Assembly: GCA_964653235.1 (NCBI GenBank)
Contig: CAZZCP010000007.1
Coordinates: 1 to 52,688, forward strand
Source of the DNA: CAZZCP01 sp964653235
GTDB taxonomy: Bacteria; Bdellovibrionota; Bdellovibrionia; Bdellovibrionales; UBA840
DNA: 52,688 nt
Direction of reading: 5' to 3'
The notes under the pieces are model-generated. The model was not told where the DNA came from and searched no databases. It was given only the letters and a program-made list of their open reading frames with translations. A program made the translations under genes and the position numbers. Below are positions 33,347 to 41,712 of the stretch, piece after piece (position 1 is the stretch's first letter; every line of letters begins with the position of its first letter).

Positions 33347-34663
33347 TTGGACTTTTTAGAACAAGCGAAAGAATTGATTGCCATCGATTCTTGTTTTGAC
33401 CAAGGCACACTTGAGCTTGTAGAGAAAATGCAAGCTATTGCAGAATCTTATGGCTTGGGCACAGAAGTACATGAGAATGGTGAGAATGCGATTCTTTTGT
33501 GTTATAAAGATTTAAGAAAAGCAAAAGATCTGGTTTTTTTGAGTCATCTCGATACCGCTGATCCTGGCCCACCAAGTCTTTGGGATAAAACGGGTCACAA
33601 TCCTTATAAAATGCAAATCATAGGTGATGAAGTCTATGGTTTAGGAGTGGCTGACTGTAAATTAGATTTTTTAGCTAAGGTGCGTGCTCTATCCAAACTA
33701 GAAGTTGAAGCCAATCAACGCAGACCTATACTAGTGGGAACCTATGGTGCTGAGAGCTCATTTGAAGGCTGCAAGTGGATGATGAAGCAGAACCTCATAA
33801 CTCCAGACTTTGTATTTGTAGGTGAACCAAGCCAACTCAAATTAATTACTCAATCTAGCGGTACAGCGATTGTTGAAATTTCTATTCTATTGAGTAAAGA
33901 AGAAATTAATCTTCGCCAAAGACTCGAAAATAGAGAAAGTACAGCAACACAGAATCGTATATTCCGCGGAGTTTCTTCGCATGCGTCCTCTCCATCAGCA
34001 GGTAAAAGTGCTTTTGTTGAACTTTTGGAATATTTAAAGCAACTGCCAGAAGGTTTAATTATTGTATCTATGGACTCAGGCTTCTCTCCCTTGATTTTGC
34101 CTAACGAAGCATTTTTAGAAATTGATGTAAATGTTGCTGAAAAAGATCAAGTTCGTTCTAGAGTTTTAGAGAGTTTTGAAAAAATTGATGAATTTTTCTT
34201 TGGACGTATGAAGAAGATGATGAAAAATGAAGAGAACTTTCCACCCTACAATATTGGTAAAGTACGAACTCTTGAAGATCGAATCTTGATGCAAGGTTGT
34301 TTTTATCTGCCAGAAGGAGTGGATAAACAGAGAATTGAGAAATGGCTATCGCAACTCAATATTGAAGGAGCTGCTTTCAAACTTCTAGAATACAGTCCAG
34401 CGAGCAAATTGAATCAGCCTGAACGCCAAGAGGTTCAGATTTGCCAATCTATTTTAAGAAAGTACCAAATGTCAGATGCTTTGGAGTTGAAACACAAAAC
34501 TACAGAAGCAAGTTATTTTCAGTCTATAGGTATAGATGCAATTGCTTTTGGGTCAGGCCCTATTAATGGCAGTAGTCACTCTGCAAATGAGAGAAATCAA
34601 ATTCAACAGCTTGAGTTGAGTGAAAAAATATATCATGAGTGGATGGAGAAGTTGAGCCAATGA
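33347..34663 (+). CDS. M20 family metallohydrolase (amidohydrolase/deacylase) of the AST-type operon
   Basis: A 438-residue M20/DapE-ArgE-like protein. Visible metal-site residues are His67 and Asp69 (SHLDTAD), Asp103 (VADCKLD), Glu160 (VGEPSQ) and a C-terminal His (GSSHSANERN); the dimerisation domain has FRGVSSHASSPSAG. The usual Asp-Glu-Glu is GAES (134-137), so by simple alignment the general-base Glu is Ala135 and only one Glu (136) remains. Context suggests it removes succinate from an N-succinyl amino acid, replacing AstE. Start: TTG 33347 after TGAGG. It overlaps astA by 4 bp (ATGA). Confidence 0.82.
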   Translation: MDFLEQAKELIAIDSCFDQGTLELVEKMQAIAESYGLGTEVHENGENAILLCYKDLRKAKDLVFLSHLDTADPGPPSLWDKTGHNPYKMQIIGDEVYGLGVADCKLDFLAKVRALSKLEVEANQRRPILVGTYGAESSFEGCKWMMKQNLITPDFVFVGEPSQLKLITQSSGTAIVEISILLSKEEINLRQRLENRESTATQNRIFRGVSSHASSPSAGKSAFVELLEYLKQLPEGLIIVSMDSGFSPLILPNEAFLEIDVNVAEKDQVRSRVLESFEKIDEFFFGRMKKMMKNEENFPPYNIGKVRTLEDRILMQGCFYLPEGVDKQRIEKWLSQLNIEGAAFKLLEYSPASKLNQPERQEVQICQSILRKYQMSDALELKHKTTEASYFQSIGIDAIAFGSGPINGSSHSANERNQIQQLELSEKIYHEWMEKLSQ

Positions 34664-35682
34664 GTTTTCTTATACGACCAGTTGAAGATCGCGACCTTTA
34701 TGACCTTTTTGATTTAGCCAGTCAGTTTACCTTACTCAACCTTCCTGCTGATAGAGGTGTTTTGAGTGAGAAAATAAAAAACAGTATCCAATCTTTTAAG
34801 GGAGAGGAAGAAAAAGAAAATGCAAATTATCTTTTTGTTTTAGAAGACACAGAAATTCATCGTGTTGTCGGAAGCTCGCTGATTATGGCGAAACATGGTA
34901 GCCCAGATCACCCCCACCACAGTTTTAAAGTAGTTAAAAAAGAGCATTATACTGAGGGAATAGGAATTGGTTTTATTCACAATGTTTTACATCTAAATGT
35001 AGACATTGATGGGCCAACTGAAATTGGAGGCCTGTTACTTGATAAAGCCTATCGTAGAAGACCTGAAAAACTTGGAAGACTCATTAGTTTTGTACGCTTT
35101 GTTTTTATGGGAATGAAGCCGCAGTTATTCACAGATGAAGTTCTTTGTGAGTTATCCCCTCCTTTGACAGCAGAGGGAAGGAGTGAGTTTTGGGAGGCGC
35201 TAGGAAGAAGATTTACTGGTTTGCCCTACGCTGAAGCAGATCAATTGAGTCATGTGAACCATGATTTTATTCGTAATTTATTTCCAGAAGGAGAAATCTA
35301 TTGTTCGCTTCTTGATTCAAAGGCTCGGTTAGCTATGGGACAAGTTGGAGAAGATACCATACCTGCAAAGCACTTATTAGAAAAAGTAGGCTTTCGTTAC
35401 AAAGAAGAGGTTGATCCCTTTGATGGCGGGCCTCATTATTCATGTAGGCTTTCAGAGATTAAGATTATTAAAGAATTGCAAGTCCATAGATTAGATCAGC
35501 CGAAGTCTGCAGATCTTGAACGAAATGCAATTTTGGCTGCTGATACTAAATATGGATTTCGCGCTGCTCAGGTACAGTATTCTATTGCAGATGGTGGAAT
35601 CGCCCTTGCCCCTTGGCAATCGGAACTTTTATCATTAGAAAAAGGACAAGAGGTTTATTTGTATCCTCAAAAAAAATTTTAG
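34660..35682 (+). CDS. astA: arginine/ornithine N-succinyltransferase
   Basis: A 340-residue protein close in length to E. coli AstA (344). It has the family start FLIRPVEDRDLYDLFDLA, the EIGGLLLDKAYRRRPEKLGRLIS block, DEVLCELSPPLTAEGRSEFWEALGRRFTG and the HLLEKVGFRYKEEVDPFDGGPHY ending. It transfers succinyl-CoA to the alpha-amino group of arginine (some members prefer ornithine), the first step of AST catabolism. I start it at ATG 34660, which overlaps the M20 stop; an ATG at 34639 is less likely. Confidence 0.94.
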   Translation: MSFLIRPVEDRDLYDLFDLASQFTLLNLPADRGVLSEKIKNSIQSFKGEEEKENANYLFVLEDTEIHRVVGSSLIMAKHGSPDHPHHSFKVVKKEHYTEGIGIGFIHNVLHLNVDIDGPTEIGGLLLDKAYRRRPEKLGRLISFVRFVFMGMKPQLFTDEVLCELSPPLTAEGRSEFWEALGRRFTGLPYAEADQLSHVNHDFIRNLFPEGEIYCSLLDSKARLAMGQVGEDTIPAKHLLEKVGFRYKEEVDPFDGGPHYSCRLSEIKIIKELQVHRLDQPKSADLERNAILAADTKYGFRAAQVQYSIADGGIALAPWQSELLSLEKGQEVYLYPQKKF

Positions 35683-35691
35683 GAGTCATTT

Positions 35692-37188
35692 ATGTCTACG
35701 ATTGCTTTTGCAGGTAATTTTATTGGCAACGAATTTCGTTTTGGAAAGCTATACAACGAGTGGCAAAAGCATAGCCCTTCAGATGTGAAAGATTTAGTTT
35801 TTGAGGCAAAAGAATCACTTGAAGATGTTGACTTTGCAGTAGAGTCAGCAAGAAATGCATTTTCTTCCTGGGCAAGGCTTTCTCAAGCAGATAGAAATCA
35901 ATACTTACTTCGACTCAGTGATGTTTTTGTTGAGATGAAAGATGAGATTGCCGAATGCATTTCAAGAGAGACAGGCAAGCCTTTGTGGGAAACTCTTGGA
36001 GAAGCGGCTGCACTTTCGGGTAAAATTAAAATCACTTTGGAGCATTCTTTAAAAAGAGTTCAAGAAGAAAGATTTGAAAATGCACAGCCCAATGTAGACG
36101 CTTATATTCGTTATCGCCCGCGAGGAGTTATGGCTGTACTTGGGCCCTTTAATTTTCCGGCTCACTTGCCCAATGGCCACATAGTACCCTCTCTTGCAAC
36201 CGGTAATACGGTGGTGTTGAAGCCCTCAGAGATCACACCTGCAACGGGACAGTTGTATGCAAAAGCTTTTCAAAGAGCAGAATTTCCGAAGGGAGTTTTT
36301 AATTTAGTTCAAGGACAGGTAGAGGTTGGAAAAAAACTCGTTCGCCACCAAGACGTAGATGGAGTTCTTTTTACGGGCTCATATGATGTTGGCCTTAAGA
36401 TCAGTAAAGATATTCTTGAGCACTATTGGAAAATTTCTGCCCTAGAAATGGGAGGAAAAAATGCTTCTATTGTTTGGGAAGATGCCGATCTTGATAAGGC
36501 CCTCTATGACAATTTGTTTGGGGCTTATGCATCAACCGGTCAAAGATGCTCTTGCACAAGTAAAATTATTTTACATAAGAATATCAAAGATCAATTTATA
36601 GAGAGGTTTCATAATTCTGCTAAAGAAATTAAAATTGGCCACTGGAGAGAGAATGTGTTTATGGGTCCATTGATTCACCAAAAATCCTTGGACAATTACA
36701 TTCGTATTCAAGAGATTGCTTCTCGAGAAGGCGCAGAATGTATCATGAGAGGAAAAGCCCTTGAAAGAGAGCCTGGTGGCTATTATGTGAGCCCCAGTAT
36801 TTACACTATTGCGAAGCACAATCCGTCTTCTGTTTATGAGAAAGAAGAAATTTTTGGCCCTAGTGTCGCAATCTACACTGTAGATGAGTTAGAAGAAGCA
36901 TTTGCAATTGCAAACTCGACATCCTATGGACTTGCTGCGAGTTTCTTTTCTAGAGACCATAAAAAGTTTGAAGAAGCACTCCTAGAAATTCGTTCAGGTT
37001 GTGTGAATTGGAATCGTCCCACTTGTGGTGCAAGTTCGCGACTGCCTTTTGGTGGAGTGAAAAAGTCTGGAAACGATAGGCCATCGGCCCACTTTGCGGT
37101 CGACTATTGTACATACCCTGTTGCAAGTCTAGAAGATGAAAGTTCTTTTGATTCTACTAAAGTTGCTAAAGGAATTCATTTAAAATAA
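35692..37188 (+). CDS. astD: N-succinylglutamate 5-semialdehyde dehydrogenase
   Basis: A 498-residue aldehyde dehydrogenase. The cofactor site and active centre are visible: GPFNFPAHLPNGHIVPSLATGNTVVLKPSE, ALEMGGKN (Glu base) and STGQRCSCTSK (nucleophile Cys). The end GASSRLPFGGVKKSGNDRPSA followed by DYCTYPVAS is characteristic of AstD rather than generic aldehyde dehydrogenases. It oxidises succinylglutamate semialdehyde to succinylglutamate. AGGAG precedes the ATG. It is the fourth gene of the operon; mltG begins 6 bp later. Confidence 0.94.
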   Translation: MSTIAFAGNFIGNEFRFGKLYNEWQKHSPSDVKDLVFEAKESLEDVDFAVESARNAFSSWARLSQADRNQYLLRLSDVFVEMKDEIAECISRETGKPLWETLGEAAALSGKIKITLEHSLKRVQEERFENAQPNVDAYIRYRPRGVMAVLGPFNFPAHLPNGHIVPSLATGNTVVLKPSEITPATGQLYAKAFQRAEFPKGVFNLVQGQVEVGKKLVRHQDVDGVLFTGSYDVGLKISKDILEHYWKISALEMGGKNASIVWEDADLDKALYDNLFGAYASTGQRCSCTSKIILHKNIKDQFIERFHNSAKEIKIGHWRENVFMGPLIHQKSLDNYIRIQEIASREGAECIMRGKALEREPGGYYVSPSIYTIAKHNPSSVYEKEEIFGPSVAIYTVDELEEAFAIANSTSYGLAASFFSRDHKKFEEALLEIRSGCVNWNRPTCGASSRLPFGGVKKSGNDRPSAHFAVDYCTYPVASLEDESSFDSTKVAKGIHLK

Positions 37189-37194
37189 TTGAGT

Positions 37195-38241
37195 ATGAAG
37201 CGATTATTTCTTTTAGGCTTTACCTTAATCATTGTGTTTGTTTTTTTTATAGCGGGATTATTTTATTCAAACTTGATGAAGCCCGTTCAAGAAAGTAATG
37301 AAGAAGTGGTTTTTGAAGTCGAGCCAGGTCCTTTTTTTCGAACCGCCAATCGTTTGGTCAAAGATAGACTTATACCAGACAGAAGAAGCTTTGTTCTTTA
37401 TGCTGACATCACTGGTAAAGCGAAAAAGTTGAAAACAGGAGAATATCTGTTAAATCGAAATATGACACCGATAGAAATTCTCGATGAGTTAATCTCTGGA
37501 AAGAGCATTAATTATAGCTTTACCATTAAAGAGGGATTCAATCTTTTAGATATTTCTAAAGTACTAGAGGAAAAGCAACTGATTCAAAGTGATACTTTTT
37601 TAAGTTTGGTTCGAGACCCTAAGTTTATCCGTGAGATTACGGGTAGAAACTATGTCAATCTTGAAGGTTTTTTGTTTCCTGATACCTACCGAGTATCTAA
37701 AAGTGATAGCCCTGAAACAATAATTCGGGCCATGTATGAACGTTTTAAAGAGGTTTATCAAGATGTTACCAGAGCAAGAAATTCACTAGATATGCCTATG
37801 TACCAACATCTTACTCTAGCAAGTATAATAGAAAAAGAAACAGGAGCTGCTGAAGAAAGGCCATTGATTTCATCGGTATTTCACAACCGTTTAAAAAAAA
37901 ATATGCGCCTACAAACAGATCCAACGATTCTATATGGTATATGGGTTGAGACTGGAATCTGGAAAAAAAATATCCGCAGAAAAGACATTACAAGCAAAAA
38001 CTCTTACAATACCTACACTTTTCGTGGCTTACCAGCGGGTCCAATTGCAAACCCTGGTGAAGAGAGTTTAAGGGCAGCTTTGAATCCGAGTGAATCTTCA
38101 TATTTGTATTTTGTGAGTCGTAATGATGGCACCCATAAATTTTCGAAGACTTTCGAGGAACATAATCGTGCAGTTCGAAAATTTCAACTCAATCCATCGG
38201 CTCGCAAAGGCAAGTCCTGGCGTGATCGTTTAAAAAATTAG
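37195..38241 (+). CDS. mltG: endolytic murein transglycosylase MltG
   Basis: A 348-residue protein with one N-terminal membrane helix (LFLLGFTLIIVFVFFIAGLF), a LysM-like region and the YceG domain with the catalytic Glu in LASIIEKETGAAEERPLISS and the motifs RLQTDPTILYG and NTYTFRGLPAGPIANPG. It cleaves nascent glycan strands at the inner membrane. ATG 37195 is preferred; a TTG two codons earlier is also in frame. No Shine-Dalgarno sequence is seen, but TAAAAT ends eight bases upstream. The stop overlaps the convergent gene by 4 bp. Confidence 0.93.
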   Translation: MKRLFLLGFTLIIVFVFFIAGLFYSNLMKPVQESNEEVVFEVEPGPFFRTANRLVKDRLIPDRRSFVLYADITGKAKKLKTGEYLLNRNMTPIEILDELISGKSINYSFTIKEGFNLLDISKVLEEKQLIQSDTFLSLVRDPKFIREITGRNYVNLEGFLFPDTYRVSKSDSPETIIRAMYERFKEVYQDVTRARNSLDMPMYQHLTLASIIEKETGAAEERPLISSVFHNRLKKNMRLQTDPTILYGIWVETGIWKKNIRRKDITSKNSYNTYTFRGLPAGPIANPGEESLRAALNPSESSYLYFVSRNDGTHKFSKTFEEHNRAVRKFQLNPSARKGKSWRDRLKN

Positions 38242-38918
38242 TTATCAACCTCAATCCAAAGATCAGACTCTTCAAAGAAAGCTACGCTTTGAGGAGAACC
38301 ACATGCATCGGTATAGTTTGGTACAGAGTCAATGATCTCACCTAAACGGATTTTAGGTTCCTGATTCAAACTTGAATAAATCACGCTTTTTTGCGCTCTA
38401 GAAAAGGGTTTTTCAGGCGTCTTGTTTTCAAGTTCAATCCATGAGGTAAAGTGCATACCTGTGGTGATTTGGTCTTCTTTAAAACCAACCTCTTCACCGT
38501 AGCATTGAGACAGTTCTATCACTTTGTCGCTGCCGCTTTCATCATAGAAGCAAGTGGCATCGATATTTACGTACTCTTGAGAGTGAGGGAGTAGATTGGA
38601 GACAGCCACATAACAACCCTCATTTTCAATAACAGCAAATCCCTCGCAACTGAGAGCATCGTAAAAAGCCTCTGCATTTTTCTTTAGACAGCTTAAAAGT
38701 TCTTGCTTTTGTAAATTCTGACAGCTCGGAATATCTCTTTGGCAGTCTGGACTTTCAACATGCACACTATAAGCTCTTTTTAAGTTTTTTAGAAAAGCCT
38801 CTTCGTTTCCTTCAGTCACTAAAGTTGAAGTACTGTCACTTTGTCCTTGGCAGTTTTGAAAGCCAAGTATGAGTAAAAAGGCGGCGATTGTTAGGGCAAT
38901 TGTATTTCTCAATTTCAT
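38238..38918 (-). CDS. Cys-rich probable lipoprotein of unknown function
   Basis: A 226-residue protein whose N-terminus (MKLRNTIALTIAAFLLILGF) runs into QNCQGQS. The Cys there suggests lipidation, although FQNC departs from the standard lipobox. About nine further Cys in the mature part (DCQRDIPSC, LSCLKKN, SCEGF, EGCY, TCFYDE, QCYGEE, ACGS) suggest a disulfide-stabilised periplasmic or surface domain. I use ATG 38918, with GAGGA eight bases upstream, rather than ATG 38942. No family is recognised. Confidence 0.7.
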   Translation of the reverse strand: MKLRNTIALTIAAFLLILGFQNCQGQSDSTSTLVTEGNEEAFLKNLKRAYSVHVESPDCQRDIPSCQNLQKQELLSCLKKNAEAFYDALSCEGFAVIENEGCYVAVSNLLPHSQEYVNIDATCFYDESGSDKVIELSQCYGEEVGFKEDQITTGMHFTSWIELENKTPEKPFSRAQKSVIYSSLNQEPKIRLGEIIDSVPNYTDACGSPQSVAFFEESDLWIEVDN

Positions 38919-38985
38919 GCAACGTATCCTCTTATGTACCATATCGGAACGCCAGACTTAGATCTTAAGCCCTATCTCTAAGTAC

Positions 38986-39423
38986 CTAATTTTGCAAGCG
39001 AATATAAGAGCTCATAGAGTAATCATACTTATAGATCTCGAGTCTCGCTGCAAGGCTATCAGTATAACTCGGAATAATGATTTCAAGACTCTTATCGCCG
39101 TCAATATCATCCAAAAATAAATTACTACTGCGCCCTCGATTATGAAAGAAGGTATCTGTAAACTGTTCTGTATCTAGACTTTGGAGCAAGCGAGTGTATC
39201 CACCCTCAACCAGATAGATCTCAAGTTGAATTCTACCCCTGTTTTTTACTTTTAGAACCTTCATGGGAGCAGTCTGATCAGGATGCTCTCCTTCAACAGT
39301 TCCAAGAACTTTTCTCTCTTTGTTGACAAAAACTCCAGAAGGAAGTGAATAGGCAAAGAGAGTAAGAATCATCATACTTGCTGCAAAAAATAAATCAGGC
39401 TGGATCTTTTTAAAAATCTCCAT
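38986..39423 (-). CDS. membrane-anchored protein with an FG-GAP-like motif, unknown function
   Basis: A 145-residue protein with one N-terminal hydrophobic helix (LFFAASMMILTLFAYSL) and a strand-rich extracytoplasmic domain. LDDIDGDKSLEIIIPSY resembles the calcium-binding DxDGD of FG-GAP/VCBS repeats, here as a single copy. It lies between the Cys-rich lipoprotein and pgeF on the same strand, separated from pgeF by 23 bp. The function is unknown. Confidence 0.65.
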   Translation of the reverse strand: MEIFKKIQPDLFFAASMMILTLFAYSLPSGVFVNKERKVLGTVEGEHPDQTAPMKVLKVKNRGRIQLEIYLVEGGYTRLLQSLDTEQFTDTFFHNRGRSSNLFLDDIDGDKSLEIIIPSYTDSLAARLEIYKYDYSMSSYIRLQN

Positions 39424-39446
39424 AAAGAACTATCGGAATAGGATAG

Positions 39447-40067
39447 CTATTTTAAAACGATAAGATGATAGTTTCGGACTTTGGTCTTGGATCTACGATA
39501 TGAGGCTAACTCAGTATTTGAAAAAGTATTTTGTCTTAAAATTTCTACCTGTTTGATACCACAAGATTGAAGTTGGGCCATGGCAACAATAATTTGCGAA
39601 AAGAAAGTTTTGTTATTTTGCGAAAAAGCCTGAGGGTAAGCTGAAAATGTTTCTAAAAATTCCTCACCTACTTCATAAGAATCTTGAAAAATATGTGGAC
39701 CAATCCACACCTTGACATGTTCAGGATCAGAAAAGTGCTTAACTGATTTTTCTATAATTTTATTTTCCAGTCCTCTCCAGCCGGCATGGCATGCTAAAAT
39801 TTTATGTTCTTTGCAAGAATAAAAAAAGACAGGCAAACAATCAGCAGTTTGAATGATCAAGGCTTTGTGTTTTTCTTTCGTATAATGTGCATCTGCTGTT
39901 TTCATCTCATCGCTTGCCGGCACAATGAGATTACTGTGAACTTGTTTTACATAAAACAATTCTGATTTTGAATATTTTTGTAGATCAAATTGATTCATTT
40001 TTGCTTTGCCAAAAAGAAGAAAAATAGCAGCATTTTCATAAGTCCATCCATAAGATTTTTCTTTCAT
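39447..40067 (-). CDS. pgeF: PgeF (YfiH) multicopper/purine-nucleoside-phosphorylase-like protein, peptidoglycan editing factor
   Basis: A 206-residue protein with the family's zinc/copper site: His in KQVHSN, Cys in TADCLPVFF and His in CHAGWRGLEN, plus GPHIFQDSYEVGEEF. YfiH proteins remove mis-incorporated amino acids from muropeptide precursors and also show purine nucleosidase activity. I use ATG 40067, which forms ATGA with the rluD stop; this pgeF-after-rluD order is common. It is somewhat shorter than the about 243-residue E. coli protein, mainly at the N-terminus. Confidence 0.9.
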   Translation of the reverse strand: MKEKSYGWTYENAAIFLLFGKAKMNQFDLQKYSKSELFYVKQVHSNLIVPASDEMKTADAHYTKEKHKALIIQTADCLPVFFYSCKEHKILACHAGWRGLENKIIEKSVKHFSDPEHVKVWIGPHIFQDSYEVGEEFLETFSAYPQAFSQNNKTFFSQIIVAMAQLQSCGIKQVEILRQNTFSNTELASYRRSKTKVRNYHLIVLK

Positions 40068-41032
40068 AAGTACTCCAGAAAATGGCAAAGATCTAAAATT
40101 TCAATCAAGTCATTTGGTGGAGGCACACGAAAGCTCATCCTTTTAGAGCTGCTAGGATGATCAAAAGCAAGGTGATAGGCATGGAGTGCAAATCGATTCA
40201 TATTTGATATCCAATTGCGAAGTTCTTTTTTTTGTACTGAATTCACTCTATTGAGATTGGAATACAAAGTATCGCCAATAATTGGATGCTGATTTTCAGA
40301 GGTATGGACTCTTATTTGATGAGTTCTACCGGTGAAAAGTTGAAATTCAATTAAGCTCAAGTCTTTTTGGTATTCCGCCAGTACTCGGTATTTGGTAATA
40401 GCTTTCTTTCCATACTTGCTATGAGAAGAGAATTTTTTTCGATCTTTGGGGTGTCTAGCCAAAAAACTTTCAATCGTTTTTTCTTTTGAATGCGGAACTC
40501 CAAAACAAACCGCCCAATAAAGACGATCAGTGCTTTTTTGCTGAAACTGCTTTGCAAGTGCTTCATGACTTTTGTTGTTTTTGGCAACCACCAGTAAACC
40601 ACTGGTGTCTTTATCAATTCGGTGTACAATTCCGGGGCGTTGTTCTTGCACTCCCATCGATAGATCTTCTTTGCAATGGGCAAGAAGAGCATTTACAAGA
40701 GTCCCGTTCCAGTTTCCTGGTGCAGGGTGTACAACCATTCCGGCTCTTTTATTGATTACAAGCAGTTCCTTATCTTCATAAACAATTTCTAAAGGAATCG
40801 ACTCGGCAATGAGTTCGTACTGTTCTTGGTCAGGCAGCTTTATTAGAATTTCGTCTTCAAGTTCAACCTTGTATGAAGCTTTCTGATTGGTGCCATTGAC
40901 CCAAACACACTGGTTTTGAATGAGCTTTGCCGCTTGAGAACGAGAAGATATCTCTTCTAGGTTGGCAAGATACTGATCTAATCGAATATTCTGATTTTGA
41001 ATGCAAACTTTAGACTCAATTTCTTTAGGCAC
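40064..41032 (-). CDS. rluD: RluD-family ribosomal large-subunit pseudouridine synthase
   Basis: A 322-residue protein with an N-terminal S4 domain (IRLDQYLANLEEISSRSQAAKLIQ) and the RluA-type catalytic domain; the catalytic Asp lies in HRIDKDTSGLLV, and FTGRTHQIRVH and HPIIGDTLY follow. RluD makes pseudouridines 1911/1915/1917 of 23S rRNA; RlmH, also in this window, methylates pseudouridine 1915. Assignment to RluD rather than RluC rests on the S4 domain and on its pgeF neighbour. It overlaps the J/RodZ gene by 8 bp. Confidence 0.9.
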   Translation of the reverse strand: MPKEIESKVCIQNQNIRLDQYLANLEEISSRSQAAKLIQNQCVWVNGTNQKASYKVELEDEILIKLPDQEQYELIAESIPLEIVYEDKELLVINKRAGMVVHPAPGNWNGTLVNALLAHCKEDLSMGVQEQRPGIVHRIDKDTSGLLVVAKNNKSHEALAKQFQQKSTDRLYWAVCFGVPHSKEKTIESFLARHPKDRKKFSSHSKYGKKAITKYRVLAEYQKDLSLIEFQLFTGRTHQIRVHTSENQHPIIGDTLYSNLNRVNSVQKKELRNWISNMNRFALHAYHLAFDHPSSSKRMSFRVPPPNDLIEILDLCHFLEYL

Positions 41033-41705
41033 GAGAATCTTTGCAAATTTTCATATAAGAGTTAACAACTTTATCAATATTTAAATCTAAAATACTGGCG
41101 ATTTGCTTAACAAATCCGCGAACAAAAACATCAGCAGGTAGAGATTTAAAATCATTATTTTCAATTGCATAAATATAAGATTTACCAATTCTTGAGATAT
41201 CAGATATCAGTTCAACTTCTATCTGTTTATACTCACGAACTTTTTTTAGAAAGCTTCCATCAAAATATTCTTGTTGAGAAATTTCTTCCTCAATAACCGG
41301 GTCTAGCTTATATTTGCTCCACCGAGTGCAGGCCATGCCTTGTTCTGCCAAATCTTCAAGAGCTTCATCGTTCATTGGGTTTTGCGTGGATTTAAATTTC
41401 TCAATAAACTCATCAGCAGGTTCTTCGTTGTATTTCAAATCAGGGAGATCTTCTGTATTTGAATCAGAAAATATTTTATGATCATACTCTCTTCGGCTGC
41501 TATGATTACTCAAAGTTGCATAGGCCTCATCAATTAAAGCACGCAGCTGGGACGCTTCTTCCGGTGTAAACATTGTATATAAAGCGGGGCTGTCCTCTGA
41601 ATAAGTAGACTTAGCTTTTTGAAAAGCTTGACGAATTTCCTCAAGGCTAGCACTCGGCTCAACATCAAGGAGTTCATAGAAATTTTGCTCTTCATAAGAA
41701 CCCAT
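41025..41705 (-). CDS. J-like domain fused to a RodZ-type helix-turn-helix domain
   Basis: A 226-residue soluble protein. Residues about 7-75 look like a J domain (NFYELLDVEPSASLEEIRQA and DEAYATLSNHSSRREYDHKI), but the HPD loop is replaced by TYSEDSPALY, so it should not stimulate DnaK. After an acidic linker, residues about 150-222 match the HTH of RodZ (LKKVREYKQIEVELISDISR ... IENNDFKSLPADVFVRGFVK). RodZ's membrane helix is missing. It lies 7 bp after the FlhG-like ATPase gene, so the two may work together in polar or cell-shape organisation; the function is inferred. Confidence 0.82.
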   Translation of the reverse strand: MGSYEEQNFYELLDVEPSASLEEIRQAFQKAKSTYSEDSPALYTMFTPEEASQLRALIDEAYATLSNHSSRREYDHKIFSDSNTEDLPDLKYNEEPADEFIEKFKSTQNPMNDEALEDLAEQGMACTRWSKYKLDPVIEEEISQQEYFDGSFLKKVREYKQIEVELISDISRIGKSYIYAIENNDFKSLPADVFVRGFVKQIASILDLNIDKVVNSYMKICKDSRA

Positions 41706-41712
41706 AAAATAT

